A stretch of 64,000 bases of DNA from an uncultured Victivallis sp. (GTDB lineage Bacteria; Verrucomicrobiota; Lentisphaeria; Victivallales; Victivallaceae), in the NCBI GenBank assembly GCA_944389895.1, contig CALXOA010000109.1, positions 1-64,000 on the forward strand, given 5' to 3'. The position numbers and the translations under genes were made by a program. The notes beneath the pieces were generated by a model. That model had not been told where the DNA came from and did no database searches. It saw nothing but the letters and a program-made list of their open reading frames with translations. Position 1 is the first letter of the stretch, and each line of letters starts with the position of its first letter. Below are positions 9,015-17,758 of the stretch, piece after piece.

Positions 9015-9220
9015 TACCGTTTCCGGAAAACATCGGAAAAATTTTACACATCCCCCCGCTTCCCGGTACAAAGATATCGACAATCAATCGATCGGATCAC
9101 TCCATTACCCGGCCTCCATAAGAAAGCATTTCTCCCGGAACACCAACGCGGAAGAAGAGATTCCGCCCCCGGATGTTTCATGATACGATCCGAGGAGCTC
9201 GGGACAACTGCGGCAGACAT
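9015..9220. other. Intergenic stretch without recognisable gene
   Basis: About 200 bases between the LacI-type promoter and the terminator of the exported hydrolase. I see no coding frame with a ribosome-binding site and no RNA fold I recognise. Confidence 0.5.
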
Positions 9221-9254
9221 GAAAACGCGGGAGAAGTCTCCAACTCCTCCCGCG
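9221..9254 (-). terminator. Terminator of the exported GH39-like gene
   Basis: On the minus strand CGCGGGAG ... CTCCCGCG pairs over 8 bp with a 13-base loop and is followed by TTTTC. It begins about 34 bases after the stop codon at 9288. Confidence 0.6.
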
Positions 9255-9287
9255 CCGCCGGGATCAACAACATCCCGGCCGTTCCGT

Positions 9288-12200
9288 TTATTTCACCGGT
9301 TTCAGATCGCCGTATTCGGTCGGATCCTTGGCATCGAAAATGCCTTTGGCCCAGTGGGAGATCCCGATACGGTTGCTGCCGTCATTTTCATTGACGATCA
9401 GCGAGAACCGGATTGTCTGCCCCTGTTTCGGGATAAACGGATAGAGTTCGGTCTGAGGAAGTTCGATCAGATAGAGCGTCTCCTTCCGATCCGGCAGCAG
9501 CCGGACTTCGATTCGGCCCGTCCTGACCGTCATGCCGGGCAGTGTCCACTCGGTCGGAAGATCCCCGACCAGCGACGGATTGGCCGACTTGAAGATCTCA
9601 TCACCTTTTCCGGTTTTGCCCGCGAGGAACTCGATCCGGCTGGCCCCGAGCCCCTTGCCTTCGATGTCGAAGGCGAACTCGACAGCGTCGCCCTGCCACA
9701 TGTTGCCGCCCTCGGCAGGCTGATTGTTCACTTCATCGCGGGTCTCGACGACCAGTTGGAATTTGTCGTCGAAGAGCGCCAGAGCGAAACGGGTCGGCTT
9801 CCGGAAGTCCGCCGGCGCACCGGCAAAGCGATGGACGGCGAATCCTTCGCTGTTCCAGTGGATGTTCCCGGAGATGAGCTGCCCGTCGGCGGAGAAGAGC
9901 GGTTTTTCGGAGTAGACGCCGGAAATCTTGTGCTCCAGCGGCAACGCCTTCTGCTCCATGCGCAGGATGTTCAGATCTTCCTTCCAGTCGGAGGAGACTT
10001 CCGGATTCCGCGCAAAATAGATGACGGAAGGCTGCAATTCAAAACCGGCCGGATCGGCAACCGGACGCCCTTCCCAGCTTTCGACGGTGGATTTCGCAAC
10101 CGCCCGCGCCAGTTCCGGCACAATCTTTTCCGGGCCGTCTCCCTCCTGCCAGAATGCGAGCAACGTTCCGGCATCGCTCTGGAAAAGCACCGCTTTCTGA
10201 TCGGCGAAGCGATAGAATCCCTTGACCGTGATGCGACCGGCGAACTGACGGCTGAAATTCGCCATCACGACAGAACCGAGCATCGGCTGGAAATAGGGCT
10301 TGCGACGGAAAACGCCGGAGGTATGGTTCAGCGGGGCACCGCCTTCGGTGTGAAGCTTCAACGTCTCCTTCTCGACCAGATTGAAGGGTTCGAAGAAAGC
10401 CACCTCCTCGACACCCTGACGCATCATGCTGAAGAGGTCCACCATCATCCGCAAGGTGCGCTGCGTCTCATTCAGCTTGTAAGCCGGATCGGTGTAACGG
10501 ATCAGGCTCGCGTGCCACTCAGAGTTCACCCATCTGTGGACCGGTGAATTGTGCTTCCGGTCGAGGACGTAGAACGGCCCGATGCTCTGTCCATGCCCAT
10601 GGATTGCAATACGATCGAAGTAATTTCCCGCACCGAGTTCGATGATCCGGTCGTAGAACGGCAAATAGCGCAGGGCGATGCCGCCGAGCCAGACGGTGGA
10701 TTCCGGCTGGACGCGCTTGATCGTCTCGTAGGCCGATTTCAACAACTTGACGAAATTCTCCGGCGTATCGTGCCAGTAACAGGAATAACCGCGCAGGTGG
10801 GGCTCATTCCAGACCTCCCATGTGGAAACCCTGTCCTTGTAGCGGGTCACCATCTTCTCGATGAAGTTGGTCCAGTCGTTGATATCCTTGGCCGCGTAGG
10901 CGTTGTAGGCCCAGACGTGAACCACATACCGTTCATCGTCCGGAGTATTCGACGCCCAGCGCGGGGTCCCGTAGAAGCAGACAACCGGCCGGATTCCCGC
11001 CTCGATACATTTATCCACATAGTAATCGAGAGCCTCCCAGTTGAACTTTCCCTTTTCCGGCTCGATCTCCATCCAGGTCACGTGAAAACGGGCGAAGCTA
11101 CCGCCGGCCCTTTTCGCCATCTGGACCTCGGTGTCGCCAAGGGATCTGATTCGGCTGGGGGAACAGCCGAGCTGGTAACCGAAAAGCGCCGGAGCGGAAC
11201 CGGATTCCCGGTCGCGGACGGCAGCAAATGAGTGCCCGCCCGGCGTGAAAAGGCCGATCTGGTTGTTCATTGCCCGTTCCTGATACTCTTCCTCCAGCGG
11301 AACTTCCCCCCGAGGCGTCACCGCGAAGAAATCGACGAAATACATTCCGGGTTCCCGGGGCTGATAACTCCATTTCCCCTGCTCCATCTCCACGGCGGAG
11401 ACGGTGACGGAACCGGCCGGCTCTCCGCCGGCGGTCCGGACTCTGCCGGTGACGGCGGTCGTTCCCTCAGGCAGCGTTCCCACGGCCTGGAAACGTACCG
11501 GCTCCCCGAAACGATACCAGTTGAATTTACCCACGCCGCGGATTTTCGCAAAAGAACCATCATTTTCCGGCAACATGATCCGGGCAAGTCCGAAATAGAC
11601 CGCCCCCGCCTGATTTCCATCAGTACGTTGTACCCCGAGAAGCATCCGGAAGCTCCGCGCCCCCTCCGGAATGTCGGCCGGTGCGATCGGGAAAACCCGC
11701 CCCGTCCATTTGTTCCCTTTCTCCGCGGGCAGCTCGTAACGGAGCGATTTTCCAGCAAGGCTCTTACCGTTCGCATCGAGAAAAACAAGTTCGACAAACG
11801 GCATACCGCCGGAGAAGTCGTCGGTCACACGGTAGAACAGCGTGAAACGCATCGGCCGGAGCGGATGGTAGAGCGGCGTCGGCCGGCTGATCCAGCCGGT
11901 TTTTCCCTTGTCCGGCACGGGAACACGAAGCGAATGAAACGCCTTGCCGGCATAAGAGTAGTCTTTCGACAACCCACCCTTCTCCCCCTGCGGGGCGGCA
12001 CCTTCGCTCCACTCGCTCCAGCCGGCCGGGATCCGGGTGGAAAAGACATTCTTGATCAGCTCCCCCTGCCGGAAGTACTCGTCAAAAACCGCGGTTTCAT
12101 TCCGCTGGGGCGGTTTCAGGAATTGAAAGTTGCGAATATCGGCGTAACCGGTCTGCTGCCAGATCAGCAGATCGAGCGTTACCCGGCTGAAGCCATCGGG

Positions 12201-12575
12201 GACCGTGAAACTGCGTTCGAACTTCTGCCACTGATCAGAGAGCGCAGTCGGCATCACGATATCGACCCGCTGATTTTTCTTCCCGTCCCCGACGTAATTG
12301 AGCATCACCTGCAACCGGACATTGCCGCGTGCTTCAAATGAGAACGAACAGGCCGCACCGGGAGCAACCAGTGTATTGACGGCAGCGAGCGAAGCGGGGC
12401 CGTCGGCATTTTTGGAGGTCAACCGGACAGAACCATCCGTATTGGTCGACAAAGCCGCAGCCCCCCAGGTCGTCTTGAGATCCTGTTGCGAGACCGCCTG
12501 CACAAGCTTCGCCGCCGGCAAAGCGGCGGCAGCCAGAACGACGAACAACGTCAGTGAAAGTTTTCTTCCGCTCAT
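9288..12575 (-). CDS. Exported clan GH-A (GH39-like) glycoside hydrolase with CBM9-like C terminus
   Basis: 1095 residues from ATG 12575, preceded by AAGGG; a longer reading to 12680 would overlap the upstream pseudopilin and hide the signal peptide MSGRKLSLTLFVVLAAAA. After two beta-rich, probably carbohydrate-binding regions (about 30-430), the TIM barrel runs from about 465 to 760. STWEVWNEP supplies Glu 591 as the likely acid/base, and VNSEW supplies Glu 686 as the likely nucleophile. The pattern fits GH39 and related clan GH-A enzymes. Residues about 880-1095 resemble a CBM9/DOMON-like domain (GDAVEFAFDIEGKG, TIRFSLIVNEND, SHWAKGIFD). The gene lies 10 bp after a pseudopilin gene and is followed by a terminator, so the two form an operon. 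The protein probably degrades a plant or host polysaccharide outside the cytoplasm; the precise substrate is not visible. Confidence 0.85.
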   Translation of the reverse strand: MSGRKLSLTLFVVLAAAALPAAKLVQAVSQQDLKTTWGAAALSTNTDGSVRLTSKNADGPASLAAVNTLVAPGAACSFSFEARGNVRLQVMLNYVGDGKKNQRVDIVMPTALSDQWQKFERSFTVPDGFSRVTLDLLIWQQTGYADIRNFQFLKPPQRNETAVFDEYFRQGELIKNVFSTRIPAGWSEWSEGAAPQGEKGGLSKDYSYAGKAFHSLRVPVPDKGKTGWISRPTPLYHPLRPMRFTLFYRVTDDFSGGMPFVELVFLDANGKSLAGKSLRYELPAEKGNKWTGRVFPIAPADIPEGARSFRMLLGVQRTDGNQAGAVYFGLARIMLPENDGSFAKIRGVGKFNWYRFGEPVRFQAVGTLPEGTTAVTGRVRTAGGEPAGSVTVSAVEMEQGKWSYQPREPGMYFVDFFAVTPRGEVPLEEEYQERAMNNQIGLFTPGGHSFAAVRDRESGSAPALFGYQLGCSPSRIRSLGDTEVQMAKRAGGSFARFHVTWMEIEPEKGKFNWEALDYYVDKCIEAGIRPVVCFYGTPRWASNTPDDERYVVHVWAYNAYAAKDINDWTNFIEKMVTRYKDRVSTWEVWNEPHLRGYSCYWHDTPENFVKLLKSAYETIKRVQPESTVWLGGIALRYLPFYDRIIELGAGNYFDRIAIHGHGQSIGPFYVLDRKHNSPVHRWVNSEWHASLIRYTDPAYKLNETQRTLRMMVDLFSMMRQGVEEVAFFEPFNLVEKETLKLHTEGGAPLNHTSGVFRRKPYFQPMLGSVVMANFSRQFAGRITVKGFYRFADQKAVLFQSDAGTLLAFWQEGDGPEKIVPELARAVAKSTVESWEGRPVADPAGFELQPSVIYFARNPEVSSDWKEDLNILRMEQKALPLEHKISGVYSEKPLFSADGQLISGNIHWNSEGFAVHRFAGAPADFRKPTRFALALFDDKFQLVVETRDEVNNQPAEGGNMWQGDAVEFAFDIEGKGLGASRIEFLAGKTGKGDEIFKSANPSLVGDLPTEWTLPGMTVRTGRIEVRLLPDRKETLYLIELPQTELYPFIPKQGQTIRFSLIVNENDGSNRIGISHWAKGIFDAKDPTEYGDLKPVK

Positions 12576-12585
12576 AATACCCTTT

Positions 12586-13305
12586 CTATTCTTTTCCCGC
12601 CCACATGAGCGGATGGTAACCGGAAAGATCAAGTTCGCCGCCTTTCGGGGAACTCGCATGGCCGTCAAGCCAGCAGACATTCAGAAATCCGCCGCCGCCG
12701 TGACGCATCTGCCGGTCGATGTTGTTGAAACTGGTCAGCAGACCGGAATTGGAATCGAGGACGCCCTGATTGTTCAGCAGTGCCGCCATGCCACCGCGTT
12801 GGGCAATCCGGTTGATGGTCCCGTTGAAGGAGCCGTTGTCAGCAATCTGCATGGTCTGCCCCGCCTTCCGGAAATAGGTGACTTTCCGCTGAACCACGGC
12901 AGAGGCGGGATCAGCCGGATTCTGAAGATTGAACTGACGATTGAGACCATACGAAAATCTCGAGGAGTGGGTGTAGGTGTTGGAGGGACACTGGAACGGT
13001 GTTCCCTTGAAGGGTGCCTGATCGTTGATCTCAGCATCACTCAGGCCGGAGTCTCCCGGACGGGCGTAACCGCGCCATAGAATCGGCATCCACGTGGTCT
13101 CTGCGGCAAGCAACGTGAAATCATCGTTGTCCCCGGAATAAAGGGAAAGATAGGTGCCGATCTGCTTCAGGTTGCTGACACACTGAATGCTCTGCGCACG
13201 GCTCCGCGCCTGGTTCAATGCGGGCAGAAGCATAGCCGCCAGGATGGCGATGATCGCAATGACCACAAGCAACTCGATCAAGGTAAAGTATTTTCTTCTT
13301 TTCAT
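12586..13305 (-). CDS. Pseudopilin, tandem copy 1
   Basis: The protein starts [20 protein letters not shown] (prepilin-type N terminus, Glu at +5, Tyr rather than Gly before the cleavage site) and continues [25 protein letters not shown]. The C-terminal part contains [16 protein letters not shown], the His/DGH signature. GGAGG lies 7 bases before ATG 13305; an upstream in-frame ATG at 13356 lacks this. About nine residues in ten match the pseudopilin at 13687-14400, so the pair arose by recent tandem duplication of a unit of about 1.1 kb that includes the promoter. It is followed after 10 bp by the exported GH39-like enzyme, with which it is probably co-transcribed. Confidence 0.92.
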   Translation of the reverse strand: MKRRKYFTLIELLVVIAIIAILAAMLLPALNQARSRAQSIQCVSNLKQIGTYLSLYSGDNDDFTLLAAETTWMPILWRGYARPGDSGLSDAEINDQAPFKGTPFQCPSNTYTHSSRFSYGLNRQFNLQNPADPASAVVQRKVTYFRKAGQTMQIADNGSFNGTINRIAQRGGMAALLNNQGVLDSNSGLLTSFNNIDRQMRHGGGGFLNVCWLDGHASSPKGGELDLSGYHPLMWAGKE

Positions 13306-13365
13306 TCTTTTTCCTCCGCTGTTCATCCAAACCGGATTGTACCGGAATTGTTCCATTCTTATTTA

Positions 13366-13394
13366 ATTATACCGAAAAAACTCCGGGAAACTTG
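13366..13394 (-). promoter_or_regulatory. Promoter-like element of pseudopilin copy 1
   Basis: On the minus strand: TATAAT (13366-13371) preceded, after 17 bp, by CAAGTT (13389-13394). The block CCAAGTTT..CCGGA..TTTTT..TATAATTAA is also found in front of pseudopilin copy 2, with the same spacing. CAAGTT does not match the sigma70 -35 box, so it may be an activator site or a variant box. Confidence 0.55.
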
Positions 13395-13611
13395 GGTAGA
13401 AAAGCGCCCGCTGTAAAAATTGCGGAAAAATCAATATAATCCAAACACTTTTGAAAAAAGCAGGAAACCATGTCCAAAGAATCGGCGGCCGGTTACCGCG
13501 CCAATCTCCTCACCCCCCGTTCCACCAGAGCCATCTCCCCTTTGGACAAAAAGACCACACACTCCTGTACAAAAACAACGTACTTCCGGCAGAAACAGTC
13601 CTCAAAAGCAA
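13395..13611. other. Intergenic region between the tandem pseudopilin genes
   Basis: Part of a 381-base gap (13306-13686). It contains an AT-rich block resembling the region upstream of copy 2 (CAATATAATCCAAA versus CAATATATTCCAAA) and a 9-bp inverted repeat, TGTCCAAAG (13471-13479) with CTTTGGACA (13540-13548). I see no convincing gene. Confidence 0.45.
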
Positions 13612-13655
13612 CTCCCCGGTCCGCCAAAACCTGCAGGTTTTGGCGGACCGGGGAG
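13612..13655. repeat. Perfect 44-bp palindrome (hairpin after pseudopilin copy 2)
   Basis: Two 22-base arms, from CTCCCCGGTCCGCCAAAACC through CTGCAG at the centre, pair without a mismatch. It begins 32 bases after the stop codon of pseudopilin copy 2 and could act as its terminator or mRNA-stabilising hairpin. On the minus strand it is followed only by GTTGCTTTTGAG, a poor T-tract, so a simple intrinsic terminator is not certain. Confidence 0.8.
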
Positions 13656-13686
13656 ACAGTGACCACACCGAAGAAGAATTTTCCGA

Positions 13687-14400
13687 TTATTTTCCCGCCC
13701 ACATGAGCGGATGGTAACCGGAAAGATCAAGTTCGCCGCCTTTCGGGGAACTCACATGACCATCAAGCCAGCAGACATTCAGGAATCCGCCGCCGCCGTG
13801 ACGCATCTGCCGGTCGACATTGTTGAAGCTGGTCAACAAACCGGAATTGGAATCGAGGACGCCCTGATTATTGAGCAAAGCCGCCATGCCGCCGCGCTGG
13901 GCGATCCGGTTGATGATCGCATTGTAAGAACCACTGTCGGCAATCAACATGGTCTGCCCCGGTTTCTGGAAGAACGTAAGTTTCCGCTGGACCACGGCAG
14001 AGGCGGGATCGGCCGGATTCTGAAGGTTGAACTGACGATTGAGACCATACGAAAATCTCGTGGAGTGAGTATAGGTGTTGGAGGGGCACTGAAACGGTGT
14101 TCCCTTGAAGGGTGCCTGATCGTTGATCTCGGTGTCGCTCAAACCCGCATCGCCGGGCCGGACATAACCGCGCCACAGAATCGGCAGCCAGGCGTCATCC
14201 CCGAGCAATATAAAATCATTATTGTCACCGGAATAGAGGGAGAGGTAAGTGCCGATCTGCTTCAGGTTGCTGACACACTGGATGCTCTGCGCACGGCTCC
14301 GCGCCTGGTTCAATGCGGGCAGAAGCATAGCCGCCAGGATGGCGATGATGGCGATGACGACGAGCAATTCGATCAGGGTGAAAAATCTTCTCTGGCCCAT
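13687..14400 (-). CDS. Pseudopilin, tandem copy 2
   Basis: 237 residues, starting [20 protein letters not shown] with Phe before the cleavage site, then the same [14 protein letters not shown] helix, [18 protein letters not shown] core and WLDGH C-terminal motif as copy 1. GGAGG lies 9 bases before ATG 14400. Differences from copy 1 cluster in the first few residues and around residues 60-80. Both copies look intact. The gene has its own promoter and is followed by the 44-bp palindrome, so it is probably expressed separately from copy 1 and its downstream hydrolase. Confidence 0.92.
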   Translation of the reverse strand: MGQRRFFTLIELLVVIAIIAILAAMLLPALNQARSRAQSIQCVSNLKQIGTYLSLYSGDNNDFILLGDDAWLPILWRGYVRPGDAGLSDTEINDQAPFKGTPFQCPSNTYTHSTRFSYGLNRQFNLQNPADPASAVVQRKLTFFQKPGQTMLIADSGSYNAIINRIAQRGGMAALLNNQGVLDSNSGLLTSFNNVDRQMRHGGGGFLNVCWLDGHVSSPKGGELDLSGYHPLMWAGK

Positions 14401-14456
14401 TTGTTTCGACCTCCAACCATTAGAAATCTTGCCGGAACTGTCGGAATCATATCTTA

Positions 14457-14485
14457 ATTATAGTGAAAAACATCCGGAAAACTTG
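14457..14485 (-). promoter_or_regulatory. Promoter-like element of pseudopilin copy 2
   Basis: On the minus strand: TATAAT (14457-14462), 17-bp spacer, CAAGTT (14480-14485), embedded in the same conserved block as the element at 13366-13394. Confidence 0.55.
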
Positions 14486-14542
14486 GACAAAATGTAAAAA
14501 AGGTAAAAAAATCGGCAAAAAACAATATATTCCAAAAAAATT

Positions 14543-15649
14543 TCAAATGGAATCACCCGCCGTGACAAAATGGAGAAAACGCAACGTCTTCAACCCGTCA
14601 AACCAGAGGTGAAATGCCGAAACCAGGCTGGAAGAATCGGCGGGAGCGTGTGCAACCACCTGCCGCCAATCCTCATCAAAACGGTTTCGACGCAGAAAGA
14701 GCGCCGCGGGAGCTTCGACGGCGGAGAGGAAACGCTCCGGGAACGCCAGAAGCCCGGGATCACGGGCGGCAGTGAGCAGAACGTTCAGATGCTCAAAGGC
14801 GCGATCGGGAATCTCACGGAGTTCCTCTCCCTCCGTCAGCCGGCGGAGTGCCGGACCGGTACCGAAAGGAACCCGGCGGGACAGCCGGGCCGACGGATGT
14901 ACCAGAATCTCTTCCAGCTCGACCACCGGCGCAACTTTCGCGACAGCCTGAAGAAAATAAAAATCCTCGCCGGCCTCCCGCACCCGCATTCCCCCGGCCC
15001 GCAGGTAGACGCCTCCCCGCACGGCAAAAGCGCTCCCGATCGTATGGAAGGCGTAAGGAGAACCGGCGGCGCGGAGCTTCTCGACATAGCGGTCGAGGTA
15101 ACGCTCATAGCGGCGAATTGCACGCTCAAGCTCCGCGGTGGTCCCGGGCTGATGCCGCACACGCGGAATCACCGCGCCCGCGGCCGGATTCTCACGGAAT
15201 CCGCGCTCCAGCCCGGAAAAGTAATCCGGCTCAACCGGGGAATCGGCATCCAGAGAATAAAACACCGAATCGTCAATGGTAGATGGATCAAGTGCGGCAA
15301 GGGCCGCATCCATGCCGAGTTTTCGGGCGGCTCCGACTCCGCCGGAAAGTTCCGGCGCGGCGATCCAGCGCAGATGGGGCAGCTCATTCCAGCGACCGAG
15401 ATATTCGAGCAGCTTCGCCGTCGCGGCTGCGACATCCGGAGCGGCACCCGCGGGATGATTGGCCACAACGATCACGGCGATATCCCCGATACAGGAAGCT
15501 GCGGCAAGAGAAGAGAGGACCTCCGGCAGCGACGCAACCTCGTCACAGGCGGGAATCACCACAAAACGCCTGACCGGCGGCAGGAGCTCCGGCTCAACCG
15601 GGACCGGCGGATTCCGGCGCAGATACTTCCGGAAATCATGTTCCCGCAT
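14543..15649 (-). CDS. Family 2-like glycosyltransferase
   Basis: 368 residues, no signal peptide or membrane helix. A GT-A fold is indicated by RRFVVIPACDEVASLPEVLSSL near residue 30, the VFYSLDADSPVEPDYF segment near 130 (DAD as the nucleotide-sugar/metal motif), and a GEDFYFLQ motif (ED acceptor-side motif) near 225. It probably transfers a sugar to an envelope or exported glycan; donor and acceptor are unknown. Its ATG overlaps the radC stop codon by one base (TGATG), so translation is coupled, and it is the last gene of a three-gene run with the rRNA methyltransferase and radC. Confidence 0.75.
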   Translation of the reverse strand: MREHDFRKYLRRNPPVPVEPELLPPVRRFVVIPACDEVASLPEVLSSLAAASCIGDIAVIVVANHPAGAAPDVAAATAKLLEYLGRWNELPHLRWIAAPELSGGVGAARKLGMDAALAALDPSTIDDSVFYSLDADSPVEPDYFSGLERGFRENPAAGAVIPRVRHQPGTTAELERAIRRYERYLDRYVEKLRAAGSPYAFHTIGSAFAVRGGVYLRAGGMRVREAGEDFYFLQAVAKVAPVVELEEILVHPSARLSRRVPFGTGPALRRLTEGEELREIPDRAFEHLNVLLTAARDPGLLAFPERFLSAVEAPAALFLRRNRFDEDWRQVVAHAPADSSSLVSAFHLWFDGLKTLRFLHFVTAGDSI

Positions 15650-16332
15650 CAGAACACCCCGTCCCCTTTCAGACTGCGGTAGGCTGACGGCGTCACGACA
15701 ATGTGATCGTACAAGGCAATACCAAGGCTGTCAAGGGCGAATTTCAGCTGCCGGGTCAATCGGATGTCCTCCGGCGAAGGATCACAGACCCCGGAGGGAT
15801 GGTTGTGGGCGACAATCACCCCCGAGGCATGCGAGAAGAGAGCCTTTTCCGCCACCTCCCGCGCATAGACCGGCGCCCGGTCCACGGTACCGGAGACAGT
15901 ATCGTAGGCAATCAGATGGTTCTGCGCATTCAGAAAGAGGACCATGAAGGTTTCCTTCTTCCCTCCGCCAAGCTTCATGCGAAGAAAGTCGACAACTCTT
16001 CCCGTGGAGTCGAGCACATCGACGGCACGCGCTTTCTGCTCCAGATATTTTGCACAGAGCTGCTTGAGCAGCAGCACCAGCACGGCGGCATTCACACCGA
16101 TCCCGTCGAACTCCAGCAGATCGTTCGGCGACGCGTCAAGTACTTTTTCAATGGTTCCGAAACGTTCGAGCAGTTGCTTCGCCAGCGGTTTGACGTCGCG
16201 CCGGGGGATTGCGAAGGTAAGCAGCAACTCCAACGCTTCGTAGTCCTGCAACCCGTTGAGGCCGGCCCGCAGAAAACGCTCGCGCAGCCGCTGCCGATGG
16301 CCCGCCGGGCCGGAATTTGCCGGTTGTCCCAT
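15649..16332 (-). CDS. radC: RadC family protein (JAB/MPN domain)
   Basis: 227 residues, normal for RadC. The N-terminal helix-hairpin-helix part includes LLTFAIPRRDVKPLAKQLLERFG. The C-terminal JAB/MPN domain has the metal-binding motif VIVAHNHPSG and the downstream SPEDIRLTRQL, with YDHIVVTPSAYRSL near the end. RadC was named as a DNA repair protein, but its activity is unsettled. It is 6 bp after the rRNA methyltransferase gene and one base overlaps the glycosyltransferase gene, so all three are likely one transcript. Confidence 0.95.
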   Translation of the reverse strand: MGQPANSGPAGHRQRLRERFLRAGLNGLQDYEALELLLTFAIPRRDVKPLAKQLLERFGTIEKVLDASPNDLLEFDGIGVNAAVLVLLLKQLCAKYLEQKARAVDVLDSTGRVVDFLRMKLGGGKKETFMVLFLNAQNHLIAYDTVSGTVDRAPVYAREVAEKALFSHASGVIVAHNHPSGVCDPSPEDIRLTRQLKFALDSLGIALYDHIVVTPSAYRSLKGDGVF

Positions 16333-16338
16333 CGTATT

Positions 16339-17544
16339 TCACCCCTTCGCCGGCCGCGTCCAGAAACTGAACAATTCGAAGTGCTCCGTCCGGGGGAACA
16401 AATTGACCGGCAGCAGCCGACGCAACCGGTATCCGCCCCGGCCGAGACGCACGGCGTCGCGAATCCAGCTGCCGGGATTGCATGAGATGTAGACGAGCAG
16501 TTCCGGCCCCTTCCCGACGATCGCCCGGACTGCAGCCGGCGACAACCCGCCGCGCGGCGGATCGACGACAAGCATGGTCCCCGCACCGGGACTCGCCGCT
16601 GCGAAGGCCTCCGCAGCATCCCCGGCGATCACCCGGGGGTCCGCGATGCCGAACCTCCTGAGATTGTAGTGCGCAGCAGCAGCGGCCTCCGGATCGGATT
16701 CGACCGCCAGAATCTCCCCCACTCCGGCGGAGGCAGCCGCACAACCGAACAACCCGGCCCCGGCATAAAGATCGATCACCCGGGAAGGCGAATACCCGGC
16801 CAGCAGACTCCGGAACTCTTCAATCAAAATCGCAGCACCGGCCGGATTGACCTGAAAAAAACTGCCGCACGGTACCGAAAGTTGCCCGAACGGCGTCTCC
16901 TCCCGCAACCAGGTCATATTCCCGGGCGGACGGTTGCGCCAGAATTTCACCCCGTCAAAAGCGGTATGGCGGAACGTGACATCCATCCCCTCGTGCAGGG
17001 AGTGCAGAAAGGAGTTGTCTTTCCGCACTCTTGCGAGCTCCCCGTTGATCGCCGGATGGGCAAGCGGACACTGTTCGATGTCGGTCACGGTGGTATTGTC
17101 CGCCGCAACGTAACCGAGCCGGACGTGCCGGCCGGCCTTATGGACGTGCAGCACGATCTTGTTGCGATAGCCGACCGACGGTTCCGGAGCGGCGGGGGGC
17201 AGCACCACCCCGGCCTCCGGAGCCAGACCGGCGGCAGTCAGAGCGTCATCGAGCTGTTTCCCCTTCAGCTCCGTTTCATAGGCATAATCCGTATGGAGAT
17301 AACGGCACCCCGGGCAACGACCGAAACAGGGACACGCCGCCTCGATCCGATGCGGATTCGTCACACCGAACCGGACAACTTCGGCGCGGGAAAAATTCTT
17401 CTTCGCAACCGTTACACGCCCGATCAATTTCTCCCCCGGGAGGGTACGCGGCAGGAACACCACCTCGCCGCCGACCCGGGCCAGCCCGTCGCCGCCGAGT
17501 ACGGTCTTCTCGATTTCGCATTGAAACTCAGACCCGACCTGCAT
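16339..17544 (-). CDS. RlmD/RumA-type 23S rRNA (uracil-5-)-methyltransferase
   Basis: 401 residues. The N terminus (to about residue 60) is a TRAM-like OB fold (IEKTVLGGDGLARVGGEVVFLPRTLPGE). CPCFGRCPGC near residue 75 supplies the cysteines for a 4Fe-4S cluster. The SAM-dependent domain has FFQVNPAGA, VIDLYAGAGLFG and VDPPRGG, and the catalytic cysteine lies in ISCNPG near residue 350. It uses SAM to methylate C5 of a uridine in 23S rRNA; which uridine is not shown. It heads the run leading to radC and is divergent from the aminotransferase gene at 17759. Confidence 0.9.
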   Translation of the reverse strand: MQVGSEFQCEIEKTVLGGDGLARVGGEVVFLPRTLPGEKLIGRVTVAKKNFSRAEVVRFGVTNPHRIEAACPCFGRCPGCRYLHTDYAYETELKGKQLDDALTAAGLAPEAGVVLPPAAPEPSVGYRNKIVLHVHKAGRHVRLGYVAADNTTVTDIEQCPLAHPAINGELARVRKDNSFLHSLHEGMDVTFRHTAFDGVKFWRNRPPGNMTWLREETPFGQLSVPCGSFFQVNPAGAAILIEEFRSLLAGYSPSRVIDLYAGAGLFGCAAASAGVGEILAVESDPEAAAAAHYNLRRFGIADPRVIAGDAAEAFAAASPGAGTMLVVDPPRGGLSPAAVRAIVGKGPELLVYISCNPGSWIRDAVRLGRGGYRLRRLLPVNLFPRTEHFELFSFWTRPAKG

Positions 17545-17758
17545 AAATCCTCCGTGGGTACCGGCTGTTTTGATCGATTTCCCTGTAATATACCGTATCC
17601 CGCGTGAAAATGCGAAAAATATAGCAAAAAAAAGATGAAAGATCGTTTTCCAGGAATTATATTAAGGAATAAACAGTCAAGTTGAATTTTCTGAATCAGG
17701 CGCCCTTGTCGCGGTTTTCCGGCGGCAGGCTCCGTTTCCGACCATGGAGGATTGAATC

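Noticed and set aside
13471-13548. 9-bp inverted repeat as a possible small insertion element
   Set aside because: No target-site duplication and no second copy is seen; such a short match can arise by chance.
13493-13702. Minus-strand frame of 69 codons over the 44-bp palindrome
   Set aside because: It starts inside the end of pseudopilin copy 2, contains the palindrome in translation and has no ribosome-binding site.
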